A DNA stretch of 42,580 nucleotides. It comes from Methanomassiliicoccales archaeon (GTDB lineage: Archaea > Thermoplasmatota > Thermoplasmata > RBG-16-68-12 > SOIM01). The notes under the pieces were generated by a model. That model was not told where the DNA came from, made no database searches, and saw only the letters and a program-made list of their open reading frames with translations. Each line of letters begins with the position of its first letter. The stretch's first letter is position 1. Positions 1 through 7,362 of this stretch are shown here, piece after piece. The stretch covers positions 1 through 42,580 of the forward strand of contig JAUVHO010000014.1 in the NCBI GenBank assembly GCA_030593295.1, written 5' to 3'. The position numbers and the translations under genes were made by a program.

Positions 1-2411
1 TAGGACATGACCGCGACGACGTAGTTCTGACCGGCTGGCCTGTTGTTGAAATTGACGTATTTCATCTCTTCAGTCTGGACAAGCGGTGCCTGCGGGTAGT
101 GGAGAAGATGACCTCTCGTGTCCGGCCTCTTCCTGTAGTTCGACGCTCCGAGTCCCAAGGACTGCTTCGCCATTCCGGCGCCCATTGTGACCCTGGGTGA
201 TGAGTTGTGTTCTGGATATGGTACCAGACCCGCGCAGACCCCGAGGATCGTCATAGGGTCCATCTCGAGATGCGTGTGTTCCGGCTTGAGAAGCGTCTCG
301 ACCTCGAAAACCTCATTGCAGTGGTGGCACTCCAGTCTTGCCGTGTCATCCTCGCCCATATTGACCCAGCTCACATCATTCCTGGATAAGGGGGCACTGC
401 AGTGCTCGCATCGCGCTGGGACATCGTAGGGATAGATGGCGATGAACGAATCCTCTTCCTCCTCCGCGTCCACCCATTCGACCACGCCGATTCTGATGAG
501 GTCGCCCATCTTTCGTTTGCCTGTAGTCACCTCTTCCAGATGTTTTGCAGTTAAGACCGGCCTTCCATCTCTAATCACCACCAGCGGTCTTCGCAACCTC
601 CCCTCGTCGCAGTTGATGATGACCTCATTCATGTGCCGGTCATGACGTATGTTGACCTCATGAGGGAGCAGACCTTCCCGTCTCCTCTCCCTGATCTTCT
701 TGACCAGTTGTTCTGCGTTGTCGTGCAGACCGACCAGGTCCCCGTTGATATAGACCCTTGTGAGCGAGGTCTGTTCCCCCTTCACCTGTTGGGTCCCCAG
801 ATCAGCCAGTAGGACCTTGACTTCGCCCTCCGGCACACCCTCAGAAACATCGACTATCAGTGCACAATTCTTCACCAGGCCGCAGTTCTGACCCTCAGGA
901 GTCTCGTTGGGACACAGCCTCCCCCATTGTGTTGGATGAAGGTCCCTTGCCTCGAAGTGAGGCTGACTTCTTGTCAGCGGTGATGTGACCCTTCTCAAAT
1001 GGCTGATCGCGCTCATGTTGGAGGTTCTGTCCAGAAGCTGCGATACGCCGGCCCTGCCTCCCACCCAGTTTCCTGTGGCCAAAGCGTGGAGAAGTCTCTG
1101 CGTGAGCAGGTCTGGTCTGATGGACGAGGATATCTTGACCTCTCTCTTTCTGGCATAGCTCCTCTCTACCTGGTATCTCAGGTCCTTGATGAGATTGGCG
1201 AAGCTCACTCTGAACAGATCTTCCATCAGATCGCCGGCCAGTTTGAGCCTCTTGTTAGCGTAATGGTCCTTGTCGTCCTGATGTCTCTTCTCCAGGGACA
1301 ACTCAAGAACGGTTCGTGCCACACGACCCAAGAATATTGATTTCTTTATCCTGTCCTCGCGCGCATCTCCGAGATGGGGCAGGAGTGACCTGTCGATGAT
1401 CGAGGATACCTTCCGTTCTCTGTATTCCTTGGCTTGACCCGTTGCGAACTTCTTCTCAAGCCAGTTCAGTGCATCGGTATTGGTGAAGATTCCAGTCGGA
1501 GGGAACAGTTTCTTGTTCTGACATTCCTCGATGTTGGCATATACAATGTTCCTCATCTCCGGATCGGAGACGATGGCCTCGAAGATGTCCGCGTCGGAGT
1601 CCATCCCGAGAGCCTTCATCAGGATTATCAGAGGTATTTGGCCGGATGCTGTTGGCACAGAGACCATCAGCATACCATCCTTCTTCTTCTCCATCAGCGT
1701 GAGCGCTCTGTAGCCCTCCTTCTGGGAGAAGACCTTGGCGACCTCCACCTTCTTCCCGTACCTCTCGCTGTATTCCACAAGGACCCTGTTTGGTGCGAGG
1801 TCCTCGAGCGAGATGGTCGCCCTCTCAGTACCGCCGATGATGAAGTAGCCACCTGGGTCGCACGGATCTTCGCCCAACTCGATGAGCCTTTCTGTGTACT
1901 CCTCATCTGTCAGCTCCCCATCGTCCTCCAGGTTTTCCTTGTAGAGGGTGCACTTCTTGGACTTGATCATTATGGGGAGTGAGCCTATCCTGACCCTTTC
2001 TGGCTCGTGTTCTACTCCGTTCTCGATCACCGTGAACTCCAGCTCTATCGGGGCTTGGTAATTCAGGTTCCTGAGTCGTGCCTCCATCGGGGTCAATTTG
2101 TGTGTCGCCCCGTTCGCCTCCCGAACCTCTGGCGCCCCAACGCGGATGGTCGGCTTCGCCTCGTAGTCGATCTTGAACTTCTCGTCCCTTTTCCTACCGA
2201 ACCTGATTTCGACCATGTCGCCATCGGTTCTATCCTCATCCAGCCTTATCATTCCCCTCATTTCGTCCTCGACGCTGCTCCTGAGGTTGTCGACAATCCT
2301 CTGCATCCTAGCGTTCGGATTATCCAGCGTTGGCAGAAAATCGTTAAAGCTGGCTATATGGTGGTTTACTATGCTCCTCTCCCTGAAGAAGGCTTCAACA
2401 AGTTCTCTCAT
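1..2411 (-). CDS. rpoB: DNA-directed RNA polymerase subunit B (RpoB), 3' end outside window
   Basis: Second-largest catalytic subunit of archaeal RNA polymerase. About 803 codons are present and the frame runs off the left edge. The translation starts MRELVEAFF and carries family landmarks such as SQPHFEARDLHPTQWGRLCPNETPEGQNCG and, further on, EHTHLEMDP and SPRVTMGAGMAKQSLGL. In methanogens and haloarchaea the gene is split into B'' and B' near the TPEGQNCGLVKN region; here the frame continues unbroken, as in Thermoplasma. The start ATG has a strong ribosome site (AAGGAGGT) at the expected spacing, 6 bases after the rpoH stop, so the two are cotranscribed. Between IAIYPYD and EHTHLE there is an inserted CxxC...CxxC pair (C668, C671, C695, C698), which looks like a zinc ribbon. 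Confidence 0.97.
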   Translation of the reverse strand, partial: MRELVEAFFRERSIVNHHIASFNDFLPTLDNPNARMQRIVDNLRSSVEDEMRGMIRLDEDRTDGDMVEIRFGRKRDEKFKIDYEAKPTIRVGAPEVREANGATHKLTPMEARLRNLNYQAPIELEFTVIENGVEHEPERVRIGSLPIMIKSKKCTLYKENLEDDGELTDEEYTERLIELGEDPCDPGGYFIIGGTERATISLEDLAPNRVLVEYSERYGKKVEVAKVFSQKEGYRALTLMEKKKDGMLMVSVPTASGQIPLIILMKALGMDSDADIFEAIVSDPEMRNIVYANIEECQNKKLFPPTGIFTNTDALNWLEKKFATGQAKEYRERKVSSIIDRSLLPHLGDAREDRIKKSIFLGRVARTVLELSLEKRHQDDKDHYANKRLKLAGDLMEDLFRVSFANLIKDLRYQVERSYARKREVKISSSIRPDLLTQRLLHALATGNWVGGRAGVSQLLDRTSNMSAISHLRRVTSPLTRSQPHFEARDLHPTQWGRLCPNETPEGQNCGLVKNCALIVDVSEGVPEGEVKVLLADLGTQQVKGEQTSLTRVYINGDLVGLHDNAEQLVKKIRERRREGLLPHEVNIRHDRHMNEVIINCDEGRLRRPLVVIRDGRPVLTAKHLEEVTTGKRKMGDLIRIGVVEWVDAEEEEDSFIAIYPYDVPARCEHCSAPLSRNDVSWVNMGEDDTARLECHHCNEVFEVETLLKPEHTHLEMDPMTILGVCAGLVPYPEHNSSPRVTMGAGMAKQSLGLGASNYRKRPDTRGHLLHYPQAPLVQTEEMKYVNFNNRPAGQNYVVAVMS

Positions 2412-2417
2412 TGAGGA

Positions 2418-2666
2418 TTACCTCCTTATTATCAATCGATACGCTAGTGACCTGCCTGCGGTCTCGCTAGCCCGAGTTATCTCGACTACCATGCCCTCTT
2501 TGACCTCTTGGTTCTGACTTAGAATCTTGATGCACGGGTCCGCGAACTTGATCTTGGGGAGCTGTTCCTTGGAGATCTTCAGGTCAGAGATGACTTTCTG
2601 CACCTGTTTTTCATTCAACAATCTATGCTCTGGGACCAATTGGTGTTCCATAACGTTGAAGGGCAT
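2418..2666 (-). CDS. rpoH: DNA-directed RNA polymerase subunit H (RpoH/Rpb5 C-terminal domain)
   Basis: An 82-residue protein matching the archaeal RpoH family, which equals the C-terminal domain of eukaryotic Rpb5 and forms part of the polymerase jaw. Recognisable blocks are VMEHQLVPEHRLL near the N-terminus, QLPKIKFADPCIK in the middle and GRSLAYRLI at the C-terminus. The length is normal for the family. It lies directly before rpoB in the order usual for archaea. The leader between the tRNA and this gene is 51 bases and carries a GAGGT motif a few bases before the ATG. Confidence 0.97.
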   Translation of the reverse strand: MPFNVMEHQLVPEHRLLNEKQVQKVISDLKISKEQLPKIKFADPCIKILSQNQEVKEGMVVEITRASETAGRSLAYRLIIRR

Positions 2667-2731
2667 ATTCTACCTCTGGGGATTCTTTCCTGGGGGGCGT
2701 TCGACCATATGGGTTGACGGGCCCGCGGGGA

Positions 2732-2761
2732 ATTTCGAGTCCTCCTGTGTCGGAGTTTCTA
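2732..2761 (-). other. tRNA-Lys intron 3, T loop (position 59/60), 30 bases
   Basis: The central helix is TTCG/CGAA with bulges AAT and ATT. The outer helix is the T stem CGGGG/CCCCG. The inner helix is short (AG/CT) and continues as CTCC/GGAG. Cutting after the second bulge base restores the T loop TTCGAAT. Confidence 0.88.
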
Positions 2762-2783
2762 TTCGAACCCCGGACCACCTGGT

Positions 2784-2829
2784 TTCTTTCTAACTGGGTC
2801 GCACAGCTTGTCTCTTCGATCACGTTAGA
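2784..2829 (-). other. tRNA-Lys intron 2, anticodon loop (canonical position 37/38), 46 bases
   Basis: The central helix is CTTT/AAAG with bulges TAT and AAA. The outer helix is the anticodon stem CTGG/CCAG and the inner one CTAAC/GTTAG. Cutting after the second bulge base gives the anticodon loop CTTTTAA. This is the standard site for archaeal tRNA introns. Confidence 0.93.
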
Positions 2830-2846
2830 TAAAAGCCAGATGCTCT

Positions 2847-2881
2847 TTCTAGGGAGTTTTATCACTCGGATAAGAACTCCA
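2847..2881 (-). other. tRNA-Lys intron 1, D loop (position 20/21), 35 bases
   Basis: The central helix is CTAG/CTAG with bulges GTT (5' side) and AAA (3' side). The outer helix is the D stem GCTC/GAGC and the inner one GGAGTT/AACTCC. Cutting each bulge after its second base gives the D loop AGCTAGGTA with conserved G18, G19 and A21. The intron itself folds into a long hairpin (GGAGTT, TTATC / GATAA, AACTCC). Confidence 0.9.
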
Positions 2882-2950
2882 ACCTAGCTGAGCTACGGGC
2901 CCTACGCTTCTCCAGGCAAGCATGCGAACTGTACCCATTGCTAAACACCC

Positions 2951-2960
2951 TTATTAACTT
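2951..2960 (-). promoter_or_regulatory. TATA-like box for tRNA-Lys / rpoH / rpoB
   Basis: On the minus strand this reads AAGTTAATAA, an A/T block about 50 bases before the mature tRNA 5' end. Transcription would then begin roughly 25 bases further on, leaving a 5' leader for RNase P. Position only; no other element was recognised. Confidence 0.45.
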
Positions 2961-3072
2961 TTTGGGCGGACGGTCATTTGGTCAGACGTTTTTCCGTTTT
3001 TTTCTTTAATTTCAAAGAGTAAGATATTAATCCAAGGATAAAAACCCGAAAAAACAATAACTATATATATTA

Positions 3073-3085
3073 GCGCTCGAAGCGC
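3073..3085. other. Perfect small inverted repeat beside an A/T-rich box
   Basis: GCGCT, CGA, AGCGC forms a 5-bp stem with a triloop. It directly follows an alternating A/T run (3061-3071, ctatatatatt). The role is unknown; it sits in the 238-base gap between the tRNA and the zinc-finger gene. Confidence 0.4.
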
Positions 3086-3104
3086 ACTTGCAATCCGATA
3101 AAAT

Positions 3105-3114
3105 CTTTATATTA
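3105..3114 (+). promoter_or_regulatory. TATA-like box for zinc-finger / aEF-1 beta genes
   Basis: CTTTATATTA lies 27-36 bases before the ATG at 3141. This spacing would give an mRNA with almost no 5' leader. Confidence 0.55.
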
Positions 3115-3140
3115 AGCCATTATTCTTAGAACGGATTCAA

Positions 3141-3305
3141 ATGGAAGAACAAAGATGCTCATCCTGCGGGGCCATCCTCTTCGGAGAAGGCAACGTCGTC
3201 TTCAAGTGCCCTAAATGTGGTGAGAGCAAGATCGGGCGCTGCTCCAATTGCAGGGATCAGAGCGTCACTTACGTATGCAAGGCTTGTGGTTTCGAAGGAC
3301 CTTAG
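3141..3305 (+). CDS. Small four-CxxC zinc-finger protein (HVO_2753-like)
   Basis: A 54-residue protein with four zinc-binding knuckles: CSSCG, CPKCG, CSNC and CKACG. Eight cysteines can hold two zinc ions. It belongs to the archaeal mini zinc-finger family that is often encoded just before aEF-1 beta, as it is here: its stop is 9 bases from the next start, so the two genes form one unit. The family is thought to bind nucleic acid or assist translation, but that is an inference from context and small size. The start is supported by an upstream TATA box at leaderless spacing. Confidence 0.85.
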   Translation: MEEQRCSSCGAILFGEGNVVFKCPKCGESKIGRCSNCRDQSVTYVCKACGFEGP

Positions 3306-3314
3306 GTGGGAAAC

Positions 3315-3575
3315 ATGGGGAAAGTGGCAATTACATTCAGGCTGATGCCGGAAGGCCTTGAGACCGACATCGATAAGCTTCAGGAAGATGTCAAGTCCGT
3401 TCTGGGAGATTATGTGAAGTCGATGCAGTCCAAACCCTTCGCTTTCGGTTTGAACGCCCTGTACGTGATCGCTGTTGTTCCAGACGAGAAAGGGATTGCT
3501 GACAGGCTGGAATCCTCACTTGGCGAGATCAAGGAGATCCAGGGCGTGGAGGTCGTCGGCCTGGACTTGTTGTAG
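3315..3575 (+). CDS. ef1b: Translation elongation factor aEF-1 beta
   Basis: An 86-residue protein starting MGKVAITFRLMPE. It matches the archaeal guanine-nucleotide exchange factor for aEF-1 alpha, which is only the alpha-beta exchange domain of the eukaryotic protein. Typical features are the PFAFGLNALYVIAVVPDEKG segment and the end GVEVVGLDLL. I chose the ATG at 3315 over a GTG at 3306 because GGTGGG, overlapping the previous stop, serves as its ribosome site and the family begins at this residue. Confidence 0.95.
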   Translation: MGKVAITFRLMPEGLETDIDKLQEDVKSVLGDYVKSMQSKPFAFGLNALYVIAVVPDEKGIADRLESSLGEIKEIQGVEVVGLDLL

Positions 3576-3660
3576 TCTCTGGTGCCAGTAACGAGATCTG
3601 AGTATTCTTTAGAATCCGGTAAAAGACTCTTCTGAAAACGCTTAAATAAAGGAGGATTAC

Positions 3661-5013
3661 ATGCTCGGTGCGATGCCTTTGGTTCCATTCGACCTTGGCG
3701 GGGACATCTCCCAGTTCTTCGGAGATTTCGGGCTGATCATACTAGTCATCATAATCATGTTCGTCGTGATGCTGTATGGGCTGGCCTACTTCTCGAGGTA
3801 CATCGAGTTCCAGAAGCTGAAGGAAAGCAAGTATCTCGATGATTCCATACTGAACATGATTAACAAGGCTGTTCACGTAATCGTGATATTCATCGTCCTG
3901 ATGCTCTCCATCGTCCTTATCCAGACGAGATCCGAGACGGTTCGGAGCGGACTGATCACCTTCTTTGAGTTCTTCCCTGCGATCTTCGTTGTCATCGCCA
4001 TCCTTTTCACGGTCTACGTGTTCATGAAGGTCCTGGAGAGATTGATCATATCTCTCCGAAGCCAGGTATCCAAGGGGGACGCGGCCATTGAGACCTCACG
4101 TTTCCTGAGCCTGACTGAGATATTCCTCAAGTACACGATATACACACTTGGCACCTTGTTTGCCATTTTCGGAGGGTTGGCCGCTTTGCCCAGTGGTGAT
4201 CTGAAGACCTGGGTCGTGGATAACATATTCGGCCCTCTGGGCGCCAAATGGCAGAGCCTGGTCTTTGTGGCCATAACCGTCTTGATCGCTTATGTTCTCC
4301 ACATGTTCATCGACTCGGTGTTGGAGGATTATAAGAAGAGATCGAAGAAGTTCAGTCCAAGGGTAATCGACGTGTTCCGGTCGATATCGAAATACGTATT
4401 CATGTTCATCGCTGGAGTCATCATTGCATTGATACTGTTGAGCACCATTGTTTCTGAGACCGAGATCTATGTTATCGCAATCGGGTTCACCATCATGGCC
4501 GCGGGCGTCACAATTGCCCTCTCCGAACCGATTAGGAATGTGCTTTCTGGGATCGTCCTGATGATGGCAGATCCGTTTGACGAGGGAGATCGTGTGAAGA
4601 TCCTCGACCACTTGGTCTGCGATGTTTTGCAGATGAACCTTACTTTGACCACAGTGAAATCCCTGAGGGGGGAGGTCATCAGCATCCCCAACGACGAGGT
4701 CATGTCCAAGAGTATCGTTAATTTCACCCGATCCGGTGCCTACGCAATGAATGTCCATGTCGGCGTTTCTTTTCAAGTTCCACACAAACACGTCGAGGAG
4801 ATTTTGATCAAGGCGGCAGAAAGGACTGAAGGTATCATGGAAAAGCCTGAGCCGCAGGTCTTTGGGCGAGAAACTGAGCGGAATACGATCACACATCAGC
4901 TCTTGGCATATATAGAGAACCCAATGGAGATGAAGAAGGTCAAGAGCGAGCTCGTCTACAACGTACAAGACATGTTTCATGAGAACGGGATCACCGCTCT
5001 TTTCAAGGATTAA
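3661..5013 (+). CDS. Small-conductance mechanosensitive channel (MscS family)
   Basis: A 450-residue membrane protein. Several hydrophobic segments occupy residues 20-310. The MscS pore helix and beta domain follow, with AAGVTIALSEPIRNVLSG, DPFDEGDRV and LRGEVISIPNDEV, the last being the family hallmark. The C-terminal alpha/beta domain ends at GITALFKD. It is longer than E. coli MscS (286 residues) and resembles the larger YnaI-like members with extra N-terminal helices. The likely role is release of solutes on osmotic downshift. The start has a strong AAGGAGG site 5 bases away. Its stop overlaps the stop of the convergent transporter gene by 4 bases. Confidence 0.93.
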   Translation: MLGAMPLVPFDLGGDISQFFGDFGLIILVIIIMFVVMLYGLAYFSRYIEFQKLKESKYLDDSILNMINKAVHVIVIFIVLMLSIVLIQTRSETVRSGLITFFEFFPAIFVVIAILFTVYVFMKVLERLIISLRSQVSKGDAAIETSRFLSLTEIFLKYTIYTLGTLFAIFGGLAALPSGDLKTWVVDNIFGPLGAKWQSLVFVAITVLIAYVLHMFIDSVLEDYKKRSKKFSPRVIDVFRSISKYVFMFIAGVIIALILLSTIVSETEIYVIAIGFTIMAAGVTIALSEPIRNVLSGIVLMMADPFDEGDRVKILDHLVCDVLQMNLTLTTVKSLRGEVISIPNDEVMSKSIVNFTRSGAYAMNVHVGVSFQVPHKHVEEILIKAAERTEGIMEKPEPQVFGRETERNTITHQLLAYIENPMEMKKVKSELVYNVQDMFHENGITALFKD

Positions 5014-7274
5014 TCATCCTCACCCAGGACCTTCCTGAACATGAGAACCGGCTTGTCCACTTTCTTTGCTATCTGATCTGTCACCCCTCCAAAGGCGTAC
5101 TTTCTCAGAACCCATTGGGTTGTGGCTCCCAGCACTACCAGATCGTATTTTGCGGACTCACCCACAACTCCGCTCACCTCCGACCGTGCATGAATCACCT
5201 TCAGGTTGTGCGGAATCTCTGAGTCCTCGCACATCATCATCAAACGATTCGAGTATTCAACGTCCTTCAACTCATCTGACTTGTCCGTTGCGATCGTAAG
5301 GATGGTTATCTCCGCATCGTGTTCCTTGGCGAGCTGTATGGCCAGCTCCATTGCATGGGACGCATGCCAGGAATGGCCCGAGACTACCAGAATCTTGTTG
5401 AGATTCTCGGGGAGCCCTTCGGTCTTGAAGACAATCGCATCACACCTGCTTCTCTGTATCAGATGATCGATGTTGGAGCCCAGTATCCTTCTCCCGCTTA
5501 CCGGCTTGCCCTTCCATCCCAGGACAAGTATGTCCACATCCCCTTCCTCCATCGAGTTGAGTATGGTCTGATATGGGCTGTGCCCGATCTTGATCATTGA
5601 CCTTACCTTGGCGTCTTCTTTTCTGGCAATCCTCTCCAGTCTGTCCATCTTCTTGATTCTGGGATCTACCATTGAGAAGGATATCGACTTGGGTGGTGTT
5701 GGAGCAGGCACTTCATATACGTTCAAAATGTCCAGTTCTCCCCCAGCGTTTCGAGCCAGCAGAGCGCCCAAGCGGACCAAGTTCTCGTTCTCCAGGTCCG
5801 CTATGGGTACCAGTACCCTGAAGATCTTCTTGTCTATTACGGTCTTCTCGGAAGCCAGCAACTCCAACAATTCCTTTCTCTCTTCCATGTCTATCTCGGT
5901 TATCGCTCTTCTTCCGCCCGTTGGATAATGAATGGCCAACCCGGCAATGATCCAGACCAATGCCAGCGCCCATGCGATCTGTCCGTAGCTCCACAAGCCT
6001 TCCTCGAAGAACAGGAACCAAACTCCGATTGCCAGGGCAAGGTTCAGGATCATCCCGATTATCGGGACTACCGGGACAAATGGAACTTTGAAACCACGGT
6101 CCAGGTCTGGCCTTTTCTTCCTGAGCGAAATCAGACATGCGTTAGCGACAAAGAATAATAGAAGGAACATTATCCCTGCGGCCGCAGCCAGTATCTCTAT
6201 CGCGGGAAGAAGCGCCATCAGAATGATGAAAACACCGCTCAAGATGACCGCGTTTGCGGGTGTCCTTCTCTTCTCGTTCACCTTTCCCAGGGTGGTGGGA
6301 ATCACCTTGTCCCTTCCCATCGCGAACGATACCCTCGAGGAGGAGTATATGGTTGCGTTTAGAGCGGACGTTGTCGCCAGCAGCCCTCCAACCACCATCA
6401 ACATGAAACCGAAGAATCCCAGAAGTTCCTGACCCGCTACCAGCATACCGGTTTCGGAGCCCCCGATAGACCCCAACTTGGGGAAAGCGATGTAGAAAAC
6501 GCTCACGTAGAGAATCACGGCAACGATGATTGATATGAATATGGCCCTTGGAATGTTCTTTTTCGGGTTCTTGACCTCCTCGCCGGATTGGGCTATGATC
6601 TCATACCCCTCGAAGGCCACGAACATCAACCCCATCGCCAAGAAAACGGCACTGAAACCGCTCGTGTAGAACTCATCATTGAAGTCACGGGCAAGTGTTG
6701 GATGTAGGATGAACTGCACCACTCCCGCGACCACGAACGTTCCCAGAACGATGATCTTCGAGACCGTTATGATGCTTTCAGCCTTTCCAGTAGTCTGAGC
6801 GCCCCAGTAATTGATGAAAGTGAAGAAGAGGATTATCAGAATCGCAATGACCTTAGTGGTTAAGAAGAAGTCCGTATTGAGGATCCCCATCTGTTCAGGT
6901 CCAAGCAGATAAGCAACAAAACCTCCGAAACCGGCCGCATAGAGAGAACATGCAATCATAGCCGCTGTCCAGGACATCCATCCGCTCAGGAATCCCGCTG
7001 GTGCTGGAAGCCCCTCTCTGGCCCAGAGGTACACCCCACCAGCCTGCGGAAAGCAAGAACCGAGCTCTGCGTACGTCATCGCTGTGATGAAGGTCACAAC
7101 GCCGTTCAGGGCCAGCGCAATAATTGCAGCGGACCCCGCCACCTCCTTTGCCGCGCCCATGAGGACAAAAATGCCTGCCCCGATCATGGCGCCTATGCCA
7201 ATCATGGTGATGTCGAAGAGTCCGAGGTCCCGACTGAGGGTAATCTCGGTTCTTGATACTCGGTCCTGTGCCAT
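5010..7274 (-). CDS. APC-family amino-acid permease fused to two universal stress protein domains
   Basis: A 754-residue protein. Residues 1 to about 450 form a 12-helix amino acid/polyamine/organocation (APC) transporter, with GIGAMIGAGIFVLMG in helix 1 and VAFEGYEIIAQSGEEVKNPKKNIPRA in the middle. Residues of about 480-620 and 625-750 are two UspA-like domains. The first keeps the nucleotide-binding pattern G-x2-G-x9-G-S (GWKG...LGS); the second has lost it. The cytosolic Usp pair probably senses ATP or AMP and regulates uptake (inference). The substrate is unknown. A TATA box at leaderless distance supports the ATG at 7274. The gene is divergent from the radical SAM gene. Confidence 0.92.
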   Translation of the reverse strand: MAQDRVSRTEITLSRDLGLFDITMIGIGAMIGAGIFVLMGAAKEVAGSAAIIALALNGVVTFITAMTYAELGSCFPQAGGVYLWAREGLPAPAGFLSGWMSWTAAMIACSLYAAGFGGFVAYLLGPEQMGILNTDFFLTTKVIAILIILFFTFINYWGAQTTGKAESIITVSKIIVLGTFVVAGVVQFILHPTLARDFNDEFYTSGFSAVFLAMGLMFVAFEGYEIIAQSGEEVKNPKKNIPRAIFISIIVAVILYVSVFYIAFPKLGSIGGSETGMLVAGQELLGFFGFMLMVVGGLLATTSALNATIYSSSRVSFAMGRDKVIPTTLGKVNEKRRTPANAVILSGVFIILMALLPAIEILAAAAGIMFLLLFFVANACLISLRKKRPDLDRGFKVPFVPVVPIIGMILNLALAIGVWFLFFEEGLWSYGQIAWALALVWIIAGLAIHYPTGGRRAITEIDMEERKELLELLASEKTVIDKKIFRVLVPIADLENENLVRLGALLARNAGGELDILNVYEVPAPTPPKSISFSMVDPRIKKMDRLERIARKEDAKVRSMIKIGHSPYQTILNSMEEGDVDILVLGWKGKPVSGRRILGSNIDHLIQRSRCDAIVFKTEGLPENLNKILVVSGHSWHASHAMELAIQLAKEHDAEITILTIATDKSDELKDVEYSNRLMMMCEDSEIPHNLKVIHARSEVSGVVGESAKYDLVVLGATTQWVLRKYAFGGVTDQIAKKVDKPVLMFRKVLGEDD

Positions 7275-7362
7275 TCCCCGAAAGTATGGGTCGGCAATAG
7301 ATAAGTCTTTTCTGAGGTTAGCTGGTAAGTTTATTTACGGAAATGAGTATTGAGAGAATGGG
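7275..7362. promoter_or_regulatory. Divergent promoter region for transporter and radical SAM genes
   Basis: The 88-base gap has two TATA-like boxes. AAGACTTATC on the minus strand (7300-7309) lies about 28 bases from the transporter ATG. AAGTTTATTTA on the plus strand (7327-7337) lies about 30 bases from the radical SAM ATG. Both spacings fit leaderless transcription, and neither gene has a clear ribosome site. Confidence 0.6.

Larger units (their letters stand above)
2718..2902 (-). tRNA. tRNA-Lys (UUU anticodon) interrupted by three introns
   Basis: After removal of three BHB-flanked segments, the four exons (2902-2882, 2846-2830, 2783-2762, 2731-2718) join into a perfect 74-base tRNA. 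The acceptor stem is GGGCCCG/CGGGCCC and the D stem GCTC/GAGC with loop AGCTAGGTA. The anticodon stem is TCTGG/CCAGG with loop CTTTTAA, so the anticodon is UUU. The T stem is CGGGG/CCCCG with loop TTCGAAT, the discriminator base is G, and CCA is not encoded. Every intron boundary falls in a strict 3-base bulge, 4-bp helix, 3-base bulge motif. It precedes rpoH on the same strand, and a TATA-like box lies about 50 bases upstream. A degenerate pseudogene is unlikely because every stem is intact after splicing. Confidence 0.93.

Noticed and set aside
2718-2902. The tRNA as a degenerate pseudogene or a split/permuted tRNA
   Set aside because: All stems are perfect after removing three BHB introns, and the exons are in normal order, so an intron-containing functional gene is the simplest reading.
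4096-4980. A 294-codon open frame antisense to mscS
   Set aside because: Its translation is His/Asp/Arg-rich without recognisable motifs, and the sense frame is a complete MscS channel. It reflects codon usage of the sense strand.
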